This document shows, one piece after another, positions 16,811 through 25,722 of a stretch of 64,000 bases of DNA (position 1 is its first letter; each line of letters begins with the position of its first letter). The notes under the pieces are model-generated. The model was given only the letters and a program-made list of their open reading frames with translations, did not search any database and was not told where the DNA came from. The stretch covers positions 3,969 to 67,968 of the forward strand of contig DATGZD010000070.1 of NCBI GenBank assembly GCA_035297385.1, in the 5' to 3' direction. The stretch comes from UBA11855 sp035297385 (GTDB lineage: Archaea > Thermoproteota > Bathyarchaeia > Bathyarchaeales > Bathycorpusculaceae). Made by a program: the position numbers and the translations under genes.

Positions 16811-17221
16811 TTACCAGCTACGTAATACAATCATTGTGTTGGTCTTCATTATACCTTCGACACGACGTATTTTTTCGACGCATTCATTAACTTCTGCTAC
16901 GTTTACCCCACTAATAACGACAACTATATCATATTCACCAGTGACTTCGTAGAGTGTTTCAACGTTTGAGATTTCTCGAATTTTATTAGAGACCTCCTGT
17001 GTAGGATAAGAAGGAGCAGTAGCCAACAACGTAATTGCCTCGGCACCTGCGGTAGCGCCAACTTTAACAGTATATTTTCGTATTACACCTGAATCAGTTA
17101 GAGTCTTGACTCTTTTTCGAACTGCACCTTCAGTTAAGCCAATTTCTTTTCCAATATCGCTGTAGCCCGCTCTACCATTATCTTTTAGAATTTGAATAAT
17201 CTGCTTATCAACATCATCCAT
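16811..17221 (-). CDS. Lrp/AsnC family regulator, LysM-like
   Basis: A 136-residue Lrp-type regulator. Residues 1-50 are a winged helix-turn-helix (SDIGKEIGLTEGAVRKRVK as recognition region) and residues 60-136 a RAM ligand-binding domain (EVTGEYDIVVVI). It is divergent from lysW and the lysine/arginine cluster, the place taken by LysM in Sulfolobus, which activates the lys operon in the absence of lysine. That role is an inference from position. Its own upstream region has an inverted repeat at 17251-17272. The start is ATG 17219-17221. Confidence 0.85.
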   Translation of the reverse strand: MDDVDKQIIQILKDNGRAGYSDIGKEIGLTEGAVRKRVKTLTDSGVIRKYTVKVGATAGAEAITLLATAPSYPTQEVSNKIREISNVETLYEVTGEYDIVVVISGVNVAEVNECVEKIRRVEGIMKTNTMIVLRSW

Positions 17222-17250
17222 TTTACTACGCCATGTGTTAATTAATTGTG

Positions 17251-17272
17251 GCAGAAATTTAACGATTTCTGC
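17251..17272. promoter_or_regulatory. Inverted repeat upstream of the Lrp-like gene
   Basis: Arms GCAGAAAT (17251-17258) and ATTTCTGC (17265-17272) with a six-base spacer, starting 30 bases upstream of the regulator. A weaker pair, ACTTGAT (17281-17287) and ATCAAGT (17312-17318), follows. Their position between an Lrp gene and lysW suits autoregulation and control of the lys operon. Confidence 0.45.
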
Positions 17273-17512
17273 ATTTTCAGACTTGATTTAGTACGGATTT
17301 CGATATTATCGATCAAGTGTATTAAGGATTTTTAGTGTCAACAATTTTAAACGATAGAAAAATGTACCATTTGGAACATGAGAAGCCTAGCATGTTACAA
17401 ATTAGTCGCAATGTTTAAAAGAAACACGAGCCAATCACATTGACATTTCCGAAAACAAAAACGTGAAAACAAAATGATTAAACAAAGCGCAAACCCCCAA
17501 GAGGTGAAAATA

Positions 17513-17689
17513 ATGAACAAAGCTAAATGTCCAGACTGTGATGCTGACCTTGATGTCCCACAAGATACCGAAACCGGCGAAATTCTAAGTTGCCCCGGCT
17601 GCGGCCTCGAACTCGAAGTCAAACAAGTAAAAGGTGGATGCATAGACCTTCAAGAATTAACAATTGAAGGCGAAGATTGGGGCGAATAA
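17513..17689 (+). CDS. lysW: LysW amino-group carrier protein
   Basis: LysW is the carrier whose C-terminal glutamate is joined to 2-aminoadipate or glutamate and shields its amino group during lysine or ornithine synthesis. The 58-residue product has a zinc ribbon (CPDCDADLDVPQ then LSCPGCGLELEV) and ends in the obligatory EDWGE. I chose ATG 17513, with GAGGTGA (17501-17507) six bases upstream; the frame opens 13 codons earlier at 17474, but those codons precede the ribosome site. It heads the operon lysW-lysX-argC-lysZ-lysJ-lysK. Confidence 0.95.
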   Translation: MNKAKCPDCDADLDVPQDTETGEILSCPGCGLELEVKQVKGGCIDLQELTIEGEDWGE

Positions 17690-17770
17690 GAGTACTTAAA
17701 CCTCTTAAACAGAAAAATGAAAACACCAGAGTTTTTTAACACTAACATTTTTCATTGGATGTAAGATGCG

Positions 17771-18955
17771 ATGAGCGTAGCACTTCTTTATGAACGATCA
17801 GAAACTGATGAACTTGGCATAAAATTCACAGCTGAACAATTGGGCATACAGTTGGAATACATTCCATTCAGAAAAATCGCTCTCGCGTTCTGCAGAAATG
17901 ATTATAACTTTAAGACTAAAGGAAAAGATTACACGAGCACCATCAAAGAAATTGCTGTGGTACTAAACCGAGCCCAGAGCAAAAACCGGCGACTCTTCGC
18001 ATCACATATCATGGAGACTTTTGGCAAAAAAACCATTAATCCCTCCTCAATTGAATTTGAATGCTACAGCAAACTTAGAACATTATTACATTTTTGGGCA
18101 TGGGGTATCCCAATTCCAACAACAATTTACGTTCCCTGTGATGCAATAGACATAACGAAGGATGGCAGAGAAATCCATAATGAACCAGATATCGCTGACC
18201 TACTCCAAGATGAGGTAGCTTTGGATAAGGGTATCGTAGTTAAGCCTGATGCTGGTACGCATGGAAAAGGAATCGTTCTTGCGAAAAATCGCGAAGAACT
18301 CATTGCAAATATTCAATCCATAAAAGCCTCTATAACAAATCCAGTTGGCATTCTAGCACAGGAGCTTATTCAAAAATGGTTTTATGATTTACGTATCATA
18401 GTTTACAAAGAAAAAGGCAAAAACTCAATCTGCCATCCCTCAGCGTTAGCAAGGGCGGGAGTGAAAGATTTTCGAACTAATACATACCTTGGTAACTTAG
18501 TCTTCGAAGCTGAACTACCATTACACGTTAAAGAATTGGCAGTTAAATGTGGCAGGGCATTAAGCAAAGACCATGAATCCTATATCTTAGCATTAGACGC
18601 TATGATTAACGTAGCTGACAACAAATCTATAGATGATGACACCCTAAAACTGGGATTAGAAAAGGCTGCAATTGCCTTCGACCCTGTAAAAAAAGTTAAG
18701 AAAGATGAGATGAGAATTAAAAACTTCAACAAATGGAACAGCCAACTGGAAGCGGTGTACCAAAATTATAAGAATTCAGAACCTTACCTGAAAATCAAGA
18801 ACATTATTGATGAAAGCGTGGAGAAAAACAAAAGTAATATCGTGTTTCATGAAGCAAACTCATGTCCCGAATTCTGGGAGAATACTCGGCCAATAACAGG
18901 CATAAATATTGCCATTCCACTATTGAAGGGCGCTCAGAGTCTAATACAATCATAA
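17771..18955 (+). CDS. lysX: LysX/ArgX-type ATP-grasp ligase (LysW--2-aminoadipate/glutamate ligase)
   Basis: It joins 2-aminoadipate (or glutamate) to the C-terminal Glu of LysW using ATP. ATP-grasp landmarks are VVKPDAGTHGKGIVL at residues 157-170 and the Mg-binding end HEANSCPEFWENTRPITGIN at 360-379, equivalent to the N-x-x-PEF-x-N signature of LysX. The protein is 394 residues long, against about 280 in the family. The extra sequence is a charged, lysine-rich helical stretch at about 281-356, just before the catalytic Glu/Asn motif. It lies 81 bases after lysW in the same operon. Whether it is specific for lysine or arginine synthesis cannot be told. Confidence 0.85.
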   Translation: MSVALLYERSETDELGIKFTAEQLGIQLEYIPFRKIALAFCRNDYNFKTKGKDYTSTIKEIAVVLNRAQSKNRRLFASHIMETFGKKTINPSSIEFECYSKLRTLLHFWAWGIPIPTTIYVPCDAIDITKDGREIHNEPDIADLLQDEVALDKGIVVKPDAGTHGKGIVLAKNREELIANIQSIKASITNPVGILAQELIQKWFYDLRIIVYKEKGKNSICHPSALARAGVKDFRTNTYLGNLVFEAELPLHVKELAVKCGRALSKDHESYILALDAMINVADNKSIDDDTLKLGLEKAAIAFDPVKKVKKDEMRIKNFNKWNSQLEAVYQNYKNSEPYLKIKNIIDESVEKNKSNIVFHEANSCPEFWENTRPITGINIAIPLLKGAQSLIQS

Positions 18956-18973
18956 TCATATTGAGATGAAAAC

Positions 18974-20029
18974 ATGATAAGAATAGGAATAATTGGAGGT
19001 TCAGGATACGTAGGCGGAGAATTACTACGCCTACTCCTAATGCATCCGCAAGCAGAAGTTACAATGATAACAAGTCGCCAAGTTGTTGGAGAATATGTCT
19101 TTAACAGCCACCCAAACCTACGCGGTCTAACACAATTAAAATTCGTGCCCATGGACATTGCTGAACTACAAAAAAACTGTGACCTAGTATTCACCGCAAC
19201 TCCACATGGCGGTTCGGTGAATCTAGTCCCAAAACTGTTAGAAGCAGGCTTGAAAGTTATCGATATGAGCGCAGATTTTCGTCTCAAAAACTCTGATGAT
19301 TATGAAAAATGGTATGGTTGGAAACATGGTAATCCTGAGATACTCAAAACCGCAGTCTATGGTTTACCTGAACTTCATCGTCAAGAAATTAGGGATGCTA
19401 AATTAGTAGCTTGCCCAGGTTGTATGGCAACTGCAACAATACTCGCACTCGTTCCTATTGTAAAGGCAGGACTAATCGAGAAGAATCATATAGTTGCAGA
19501 TCTAAAAGTCGGCTCATCAGGCGCTGGTAGTAAGCCAACTATCGCATCACATCATCCTGAACGGTTTAGTGGTGTACGCCCATACAAGGTGGTTGGTCAT
19601 CGCCACATTGCAGAAACTGAACAGGAACTAAATAGCCTAACCAATGAACCTATCAAGATGTCATTTACCCCCCATGCTGTGAACATGGTTCGAGGAATAC
19701 TAGCCACAATTCACACGTTCCCAGTACAATCTATTTCAAATAAAGATATTTGGAAAGCTTTACGCAGCACGTATGAGGGTGAACCGTTCATTCGTTTTAT
19801 AAAGTACCTTAAAGGCTGTTATCAATTGCCAGACCCAAAAGTGACCCAAGGAACAAACTACTGTGATATAGGCTTTGAGATTGATGATCACGCAAATCGA
19901 CTTTTGCTATTCTCAGCGATCGATAACATGGTAAAGGGTGCATCTGGGCAGGGAGTACAATGTCTAAACATTATGATGGGCATCGATGAAACAACAGCAT
20001 TAAAGAGTACGGGTTTCCATCCGATGTGA
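18974..20029 (+). CDS. lysY: ArgC/LysY-type [LysW]-acyl-phosphate reductase
   Basis: It reduces the LysW-bound aminoadipyl (or glutamyl) phosphate to the semialdehyde with NADPH. The 351 residues show the Rossmann motif GIIGGSGYVGGELLRLL at the N-terminus, the catalytic-cysteine motif LVACPGCMATATILAL, SSGAGSKPT and the histidine motif VGHRHIAETEQEL. The family also contains N-acetyl-glutamyl-phosphate reductase; placement between lysX and lysZ indicates the LysW-dependent form. The start is ATG 18974, 18 bases after lysX. Confidence 0.93.
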   Translation: MIRIGIIGGSGYVGGELLRLLLMHPQAEVTMITSRQVVGEYVFNSHPNLRGLTQLKFVPMDIAELQKNCDLVFTATPHGGSVNLVPKLLEAGLKVIDMSADFRLKNSDDYEKWYGWKHGNPEILKTAVYGLPELHRQEIRDAKLVACPGCMATATILALVPIVKAGLIEKNHIVADLKVGSSGAGSKPTIASHHPERFSGVRPYKVVGHRHIAETEQELNSLTNEPIKMSFTPHAVNMVRGILATIHTFPVQSISNKDIWKALRSTYEGEPFIRFIKYLKGCYQLPDPKVTQGTNYCDIGFEIDDHANRLLLFSAIDNMVKGASGQGVQCLNIMMGIDETTALKSTGFHPM

Positions 20030-20035
20030 CTTGCC

Positions 20036-20842
20036 ATGTTGTTCGTCGTGAAATTAGGGGGAAGTATTCTTAAAGAAGGTGCATCATCAGCGCTAATAAG
20101 CGACTTAAAGGAGTTGCTTAAGGATAATAAGTCAATTCTTGTTCATGGCGGTGGCGCCGAAGTCACTGAAATCGCTTCGAAGCTGGGTAAGGAACAGAGA
20201 TTCATCATTTCGCCAGAAGGCTTCAGAAGTCGCTATACAGATAAGGAAACAATTGAGATTTATGCGATGGTGATGGCTGGAAAAATCAACAAACAAATAG
20301 TTCTTGCATTACAGAAAATGGGCATAGCTGCCGTTGGCTTATCTGGCTTAGATGGTGCAATTCTTAAAGCTGAACGCAAGAAAAAATTGATTGCTGTAGA
20401 TGAGCGAGGGCGGAAAAAAGTCATCGACGGGGGTTATACTGGAAAGATATGTACTGTTGACGCAGGATTGCTTCGATTGTTATTGGAGAGAGGTTATACT
20501 CCCGTAGTAACACCGATTGCGATAAGCGAGGAATCTGAGCCTCTAAATATAGATGGAGATCGCACAGCAGCGTTTATAGCCGGCGCTTTGCAGGCGGATC
20601 GCTTAATTCTTCTAACTGATGTACAAGGTTTAAGCCTAAAAGGTCAACCTATCGGTAAAATCAGCGCCACTGAGGTAAAAGAAGTTTTAGGAAGCATCGG
20701 ACATGGAATGAGCACAAAAGTTCATGCAGCATTAGAAGCGTTGAATCAAGGTGTAGGAGAGGTTCTAATTACGTCAGGGCTTGGTGAAAACCCAATATCA
20801 GCCGCATTAAAGCATCAAACAGGGACAGCGATTACAGCATGA
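20036..20842 (+). CDS. lysZ: LysZ-type [LysW]-aminoadipate/glutamate kinase
   Basis: It phosphorylates the side-chain carboxylate of LysW-bound aminoadipate or glutamate. It belongs to the amino-acid kinase family (268 residues): KLGGSILKEG at the N-terminus, LVHGGGAEVTEIA binding the carboxylate substrate, VGLSGLDGAILKA, NIDGDRTAAFIAGAL and LLTDVQGL for nucleotide. It begins six bases after the reductase stop and overlaps the next gene by four bases (ATGA), so translation is probably coupled. Confidence 0.93.
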   Translation: MLFVVKLGGSILKEGASSALISDLKELLKDNKSILVHGGGAEVTEIASKLGKEQRFIISPEGFRSRYTDKETIEIYAMVMAGKINKQIVLALQKMGIAAVGLSGLDGAILKAERKKKLIAVDERGRKKVIDGGYTGKICTVDAGLLRLLLERGYTPVVTPIAISEESEPLNIDGDRTAAFIAGALQADRLILLTDVQGLSLKGQPIGKISATEVKEVLGSIGHGMSTKVHAALEALNQGVGEVLITSGLGENPISAALKHQTGTAITA

Positions 20843-22050
20843 ATGAGAAAGAAATAATTGATTCTGAGAATCATTTGATGGCTAACGTTTTCTCCAAAAA
20901 ACCCGTTGTATTAACACGTGGCAAAGGCGCCGTAGTCTGGGACGTAAATGGTAAGGAGTACATAGACTGTACGAGCGGTTATGGCGTAGGACTGTTGGGT
21001 CACTGTCATCCAAAAATTGTAGATGCTATTTGTAAGCAAGCTCAACAATTGATAACCTGCCATGCAGGCTACTACAACGATAAACGCACAGAATTTCTAC
21101 AAAAACTTACAGAGATTACACCAAAAGATTTGAACAAAGCATTCCTATCAAATAGTGGTGCTGAATCTGTCGAATGTGCACTCAAACTTGCACGAAAACA
21201 TATGGGTAAACCTGAAATCATCGCTGTTATGGGAGCTTTTCATGGGAAGACTATGGGTGCGCTCTCAGTTACATGGGACAAAAAATACCGTGAACCGTTC
21301 CTACCGTTAGTTCCAGAAATCAAACACGTTCCTCCAGATAATTTAGAAAAAATGCGCGACGCAATAAGTGAGAAAACAGCTGCTGTTCTTGTTGAACCGA
21401 TTCGAGGTGAAGGTGGAATTCGTGTACCACCGAGTGATTACTTGAGAGGTTTAAGAGAACTTTGTAACGAGAAAGGTATACTCTTAATGTTTGATGAAGT
21501 ACAGACAGGATTCGGACGAACAGGAAAACTCTTTGCCTGCCAACATTGGGACGTTACACCCGACGTGATGTGTTTAGCGAAGCCATTGGCTGGTGGTCTA
21601 CCACTGGGAGCAACGGTTGCTCGTGAAGAAATTATGTCGTCATTCAAAGTGGGAGATCACTCAACAACTTTTAGCGGCAACCCATTGGTTTGCGCCGCAG
21701 GATGCGCCGCCATAGATGTACTTACAGAGGAGAAAGTTGCAGAACATGCAGCGGAGTTAGGCGCTTATTTCAAGACTAAGCTCGAAGAACTACAAGCCAA
21801 GCACAAAAGTGTAAAAGAAGTCCGTGGCTTAGGCTTGATGTTAGGCATGGAGAGCAGATTTGATGTTCTTAATATTCTACTCAAATCTATAGATAGAAAT
21901 GTCCTTGTTCTTGATGCAGGAAAAACAGTTGTTCGTTTCTTACCTCCTTTCGTTATTAACAAAAGCCAAATCAACATTGTCGTTACAGTCTTAGATAGTA
22001 TTCTAGAAGAGGAAGAGAATGCAAGGTCAAGCAGTACGTCTCCTAACTAA
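20839..22050 (+). CDS. lysJ: LysJ/ArgD-type class III aminotransferase
   Basis: A PLP enzyme transferring an amino group from glutamate to the LysW-bound semialdehyde, giving LysW-lysine or LysW-ornithine. The 403 residues have the class III landmarks FLSNSGAESVECALKLA, VEPIRGEGGI, LLMFDEVQTGFGRTG and the PLP-lysine motif CLAKPLAGGLPLGA. It overlaps lysZ by four bases and lysK by 32 bases. The long overlap with lysK means its last ten residues are non-conserved tail. Confidence 0.93.
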   Translation: MNEKEIIDSENHLMANVFSKKPVVLTRGKGAVVWDVNGKEYIDCTSGYGVGLLGHCHPKIVDAICKQAQQLITCHAGYYNDKRTEFLQKLTEITPKDLNKAFLSNSGAESVECALKLARKHMGKPEIIAVMGAFHGKTMGALSVTWDKKYREPFLPLVPEIKHVPPDNLEKMRDAISEKTAAVLVEPIRGEGGIRVPPSDYLRGLRELCNEKGILLMFDEVQTGFGRTGKLFACQHWDVTPDVMCLAKPLAGGLPLGATVAREEIMSSFKVGDHSTTFSGNPLVCAAGCAAIDVLTEEKVAEHAAELGAYFKTKLEELQAKHKSVKEVRGLGLMLGMESRFDVLNILLKSIDRNVLVLDAGKTVVRFLPPFVINKSQINIVVTVLDSILEEEENARSSSTSPN

Positions 22051-23155
22051 TCTGCTGGGCATCTATAGTCCTTCTGGAAAAGAGAACTACATAGCTAATT
22101 TTCTAGCTGAAGAAATGAAAAAATTAGGATTTCAGGTTGGTTTAGATAGGATTGGCAACGTTATAGGTGTCGTTGGAGACGGGGAACCAACTATTCTGCT
22201 CTGTGGACATATGGACACTGTTGCAGGACAACTACCTCTACGCGTTGAGGAGGACAAAATCTACGCTCGCGGTGCAGTGGACGCTAAAGGACCCTTGGCA
22301 GCTATGATTATAGCAGCCTCTGAGATTTCTAAGAACTCAGCATTCAAGGGTAAAGTTTTGGTGGCGAGTGTTGTGGAAGAAGAAGCTACAAGTCGAGGAG
22401 TCAGACATATGATTACACAGGGCATCCATGCAGATTATGCAATCTTCGGTGAACCAAGCGGCGTAGAAAATATCACAATTGGCTATAAAGGTCAAATTCA
22501 ACTCAAAATCATCTGCAAAACACAAACAGGACATACTTCTACACCATGGCTTTATGAGAATTCTTTAGAAAAAGCGTATAACTTGTGGATGCAAATCAAG
22601 AACAGCTATCCTCCAATTGAGAAAGCTGAGAGCCCATTTAGTGCGATAACCGCTTGTTTAACCAAGATAAGTGGTGGCAAAGCTACATCAGTGATTCCTT
22701 TCGAAACTGAAATGGATATTGATATTCGAGTACCAATACAGTTTACAACAGAACAAGTCATACATGATACTCAAAAAGTCATCGCACAATATCAGGAAGC
22801 AAACCCAAAGATTACTGTGAAATCATCAATCGAAGATACAGTTGAACCCTTTGAAGTAAACAAAACCTCACCACTAGTGCATGCATTATCTTCCTCAGTC
22901 AGAAAAGTGTTAAACAAACCTGCAACACTCTTACGCAAAACTGGCACGGGTGACATGAACATTCTCGGCAAAGCCATGAATATACCTATTGTTACGTATG
23001 GACCTGGCGATTCACATTTAGACCACACTTTGGATGAGCATATCGTTATAAATGAATACTTAGACAGCATACAAGTATTCAAAGAAACAATGCTCAAACT
23101 ATCTGAATTATATAGCAACAAAAACGTCATGAATGAAAACGCTACTAAGAACTAA
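22019..23155 (+). CDS. lysK: LysK-type [LysW]-lysine/ornithine hydrolase (M20 family)
   Basis: It releases lysine or ornithine from LysW, the last step of the carrier pathway. This 378-residue M20 metallopeptidase has the ligands in order: LLCGHMDTVAG, ARGAVDAKGPLAAM, VVEEEATSRG, FGEPSG and the C-terminal PGDSHLDHTLDEHI. I chose ATG 22019; it starts inside the lysJ end. It is the last gene of the lys operon, and the following aspartate kinase gene converges with it. Confidence 0.92.
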   Translation: MQGQAVRLLTNLLGIYSPSGKENYIANFLAEEMKKLGFQVGLDRIGNVIGVVGDGEPTILLCGHMDTVAGQLPLRVEEDKIYARGAVDAKGPLAAMIIAASEISKNSAFKGKVLVASVVEEEATSRGVRHMITQGIHADYAIFGEPSGVENITIGYKGQIQLKIICKTQTGHTSTPWLYENSLEKAYNLWMQIKNSYPPIEKAESPFSAITACLTKISGGKATSVIPFETEMDIDIRVPIQFTTEQVIHDTQKVIAQYQEANPKITVKSSIEDTVEPFEVNKTSPLVHALSSSVRKVLNKPATLLRKTGTGDMNILGKAMNIPIVTYGPGDSHLDHTLDEHIVINEYLDSIQVFKETMLKLSELYSNKNVMNENATKN

Positions 23156-23266
23156 GGGTAACCTCTTAGCTCAGATTATGTCAATTGTTTTAGACCAAGT
23201 GTTTTCTATAATTGTCTTTATCGCAGCTACGTAATCTTCCATTTGACAGTGAAAAAGGAAGCTTAG

Positions 23267-24673
23267 TTAAATCTTGTCAAGGTGGAACTCATCATGGATT
23301 GCTTGAACGGCAGCTTTTCCATCTGTTTCCTTTACGACAAATGATATGTTCAATTCTGATGAACCTTGAGCGATCATACGAATGTTGATGCCACTACATG
23401 CCTGAGTATTGAAAATTCGTGAAGCCACGCCTGGCGTGCCCTTCATGTTTGCACCCATAGCAGCAACCACACAGACATCATCTTCAGCAGCTACATCACT
23501 GGCGAAGCCTCTACCTAATAACGTGATTTCAAGAACGCTTAACGCTTTACCCAGCTGATTTCTGCGAATCACTATCGAAATATTGGCTTCAGATGCTGCA
23601 GCGGAAACCATCATTACGTTTATTCCATTTCGTCCAAGAAGATCAAGAACCCGAGCATAACTGCCGGGAGCACCAACCATGCTGGCACCGCTAACATTAA
23701 TCAGGGCTACATCTCTGATCAGCGCTACGGCTTTCACAGCTTCTTTGAGTTGTTTTTTGGGTTCAGCTGAAATTAACGTACCAGGGTTACTGATATTAAA
23801 TACATTCCTGATTCTGGCGGGAATACCTTCTTTCATAAGTGGCTCCAATGCTCGTGGATGCATAGCTTTTGCTCCAAAAATGGCCATTTCAGCCGCCTCC
23901 TGATACGACAACTCATCTAACAGTTTTGCTGAAGGAACAATTTTGGGATCAGCCGTCATTATGCCATCAACATCGGTCCAAATCCATACTTCATCTACAG
24001 CAAGAGCAGCACCAATGAGGGTAGCAGTATAATCAGACCCTCCACGACCTAGTGTTGTAACTATACCATCCTGCGTAGCCGCAATATAGCCTGATACTAC
24101 TGGAACCGTATTTTTTTCCGATAATGGTTCTATTCTTTCTTTCAATTGATGCCTGGTTACATTAAAAAGCGGGTTTGCGTCCCCAAAATTGGCATCCGTG
24201 ACTATGCCAGCTTCTCTACCGGTAAAGCTTTGAGACTCTAACTTTAAGTCCCGTAATGCCCCGGAAACAATGGGTGCAGATAATCGTTCACCGAAGGATA
24301 ATACGTAATCTTTGGATTTTGCAGTTAATTCGCCGACATAACAGATTCCCGTAAGCACTTTCTCGAGCTCGTCAATAGTCTTCCTTACTACTTGTTCTAC
24401 TTCTTTTCGAATGGACGGAGCCTTTATCGCTTTTGTTAGAGCAGTGCAATGTCTTTCTAACATTCTTTGCTTAAATGCTTGAATATAATCCTGTTTTTCC
24501 TTCTTTGCTTGTTCACCTGCTTCGAACAACTCATCTGTTACTCCATCTAAAGCGGAAACCACAACAACAACGTTGCAGCCTTGCTTTACGCTTTTCATCA
24601 CTAAATTGGCTACGTTCTGTATATTTTCCCCAGTTGCGACTGATGTTCCTCCAAACTTCATTACTATCTTCAT
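23267..24673 (-). CDS. Aspartate kinase with C-terminal ACT domains
   Basis: First step of the aspartate family: aspartate + ATP to aspartyl phosphate. The 468 residues show KFGGTSVATGENI at the start, VVSALDGVTDEL, the FTGREAGIVTDANF loop and LGRGGSDYTATLIGAAL. The last 160 residues form two ACT domains (SMVGAPGSYARVLDLLG and ANMKGTPGVASRIFN), so it is probably feedback-inhibited by threonine or lysine. I chose the ATG at 24671-24673 with GGAG nine bases upstream; an ATG five codons earlier overlaps the homoserine dehydrogenase stop. It is third in the operon thrC-hom-ask. Confidence 0.95.
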   Translation of the reverse strand: MKIVMKFGGTSVATGENIQNVANLVMKSVKQGCNVVVVVSALDGVTDELFEAGEQAKKEKQDYIQAFKQRMLERHCTALTKAIKAPSIRKEVEQVVRKTIDELEKVLTGICYVGELTAKSKDYVLSFGERLSAPIVSGALRDLKLESQSFTGREAGIVTDANFGDANPLFNVTRHQLKERIEPLSEKNTVPVVSGYIAATQDGIVTTLGRGGSDYTATLIGAALAVDEVWIWTDVDGIMTADPKIVPSAKLLDELSYQEAAEMAIFGAKAMHPRALEPLMKEGIPARIRNVFNISNPGTLISAEPKKQLKEAVKAVALIRDVALINVSGASMVGAPGSYARVLDLLGRNGINVMMVSAAASEANISIVIRRNQLGKALSVLEITLLGRGFASDVAAEDDVCVVAAMGANMKGTPGVASRIFNTQACSGINIRMIAQGSSELNISFVVKETDGKAAVQAIHDEFHLDKI

Positions 24674-24677
24674 GTTA

Positions 24678-25712
24678 TCAGTCTCCATTGAGCATTCTAT
24701 CAGCCAAGTTATACCTTATGGCTAATAAATCTCTTAAAACTGCACCCGCAGTCTCTTGTCCACCTGCACCTCTCCCAATTAGAGTCTGTTCTCTAGCAAA
24801 TTCTGTGGAGAAAGTTATAGCATTTAGGACACCACTGACACATAGAGGATTGGTTTTGGCTATTTCCATCGGCTTGACTGTAGTCTTATCAGAATCTATT
24901 GTGCCAATGAGCTTAATTGTATTGCCCTTCTTTGAAGCTTCGTCAAGAGCTTGTAGAGATATATCACGGATACCTTCTCTAACTACATTTCTTAAGGTTA
25001 TTTTCTTATTCATTATCCAATTCGCAAGAATGACTACCTTACAGGCAGTGTCAAATCCATCAATGTCCATAGAAGGTTCTTTTTCTGCATAACCAAGCTT
25101 CTGAGCATTAGCCAGTGCTTCTTGAAAAGGCAACCGATTTTGGGCCATTTCACTTAGTATATAATTTGTTGTACCGTTTAGTATTCCTTGTATTGAGAGT
25201 ATTTTATCACCTGCCAGGCATCGCTTAGCAAATTCAAGCATGGGTGTTCCACCTCCAACTGTGCCGCTGAATCGGAAGCAGACGTTATTGTAGTCCGCTA
25301 ATTCTGTAAGGGCTGGCATAGCTAAGGCTAATGGTCCTTTGTTGGTTGTTACAACATGTTTACCCGTTTTGAAAGCTTTGGTAATATGCGATAAGGCGGG
25401 TTCGGCATTTTTGATATTAACAGGTGTAACCTCAACAACTACTTCTGCTTCTACTGATTCAATAACATCTAAAGCCGATATACTAGGTCGACCAAAATCA
25501 GGATCTGCTGATATTGGATAACCACGTTGCTTAATCATTTCTAGTTTTTCAGGGCTTAAACCTCTTGGGTTTATAACTGCACCGTCTATGTCAGCGATAG
25601 CAACAATTCTGGGGTTAAATCCATAAGCCTTAACCTTGTCTGAATATCTGCGAGCAAGAATACTAGTTACACTCTTTCCAACTACACCATAACCAACTAA
25701 AATAATTCTCAT
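24678..25712 (-). CDS. hom: Homoserine dehydrogenase
   Basis: It reduces aspartate semialdehyde to homoserine with NAD(P)H. The 344 residues have the Rossmann motif VGYGVVGKSV near the N-terminus, VVTTNKGPLAL, and the signature GILNGTTNYILSEM with YAEKEPSMDIDGFD for substrate binding. No C-terminal ACT domain is present, so control probably falls on the kinase. The start is ATG 25710-25712 with AGGTGAT upstream. It lies ten bases after threonine synthase, in the same operon. Aspartate semialdehyde dehydrogenase and homoserine kinase are not in the window. Confidence 0.95.
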   Translation of the reverse strand: MRIILVGYGVVGKSVTSILARRYSDKVKAYGFNPRIVAIADIDGAVINPRGLSPEKLEMIKQRGYPISADPDFGRPSISALDVIESVEAEVVVEVTPVNIKNAEPALSHITKAFKTGKHVVTTNKGPLALAMPALTELADYNNVCFRFSGTVGGGTPMLEFAKRCLAGDKILSIQGILNGTTNYILSEMAQNRLPFQEALANAQKLGYAEKEPSMDIDGFDTACKVVILANWIMNKKITLRNVVREGIRDISLQALDEASKKGNTIKLIGTIDSDKTTVKPMEIAKTNPLCVSGVLNAITFSTEFAREQTLIGRGAGGQETAGAVLRDLLAIRYNLADRMLNGD

Positions 25713-25722
25713 TCGATCACCT

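Noticed and set aside
24475..25092. A 205-codon plus-strand frame opposite aspartate kinase and homoserine dehydrogenase
   Set aside because: It lies wholly antisense to two clearly functional genes, its composition is low-complexity (L/S-rich), and no protein pattern is visible.
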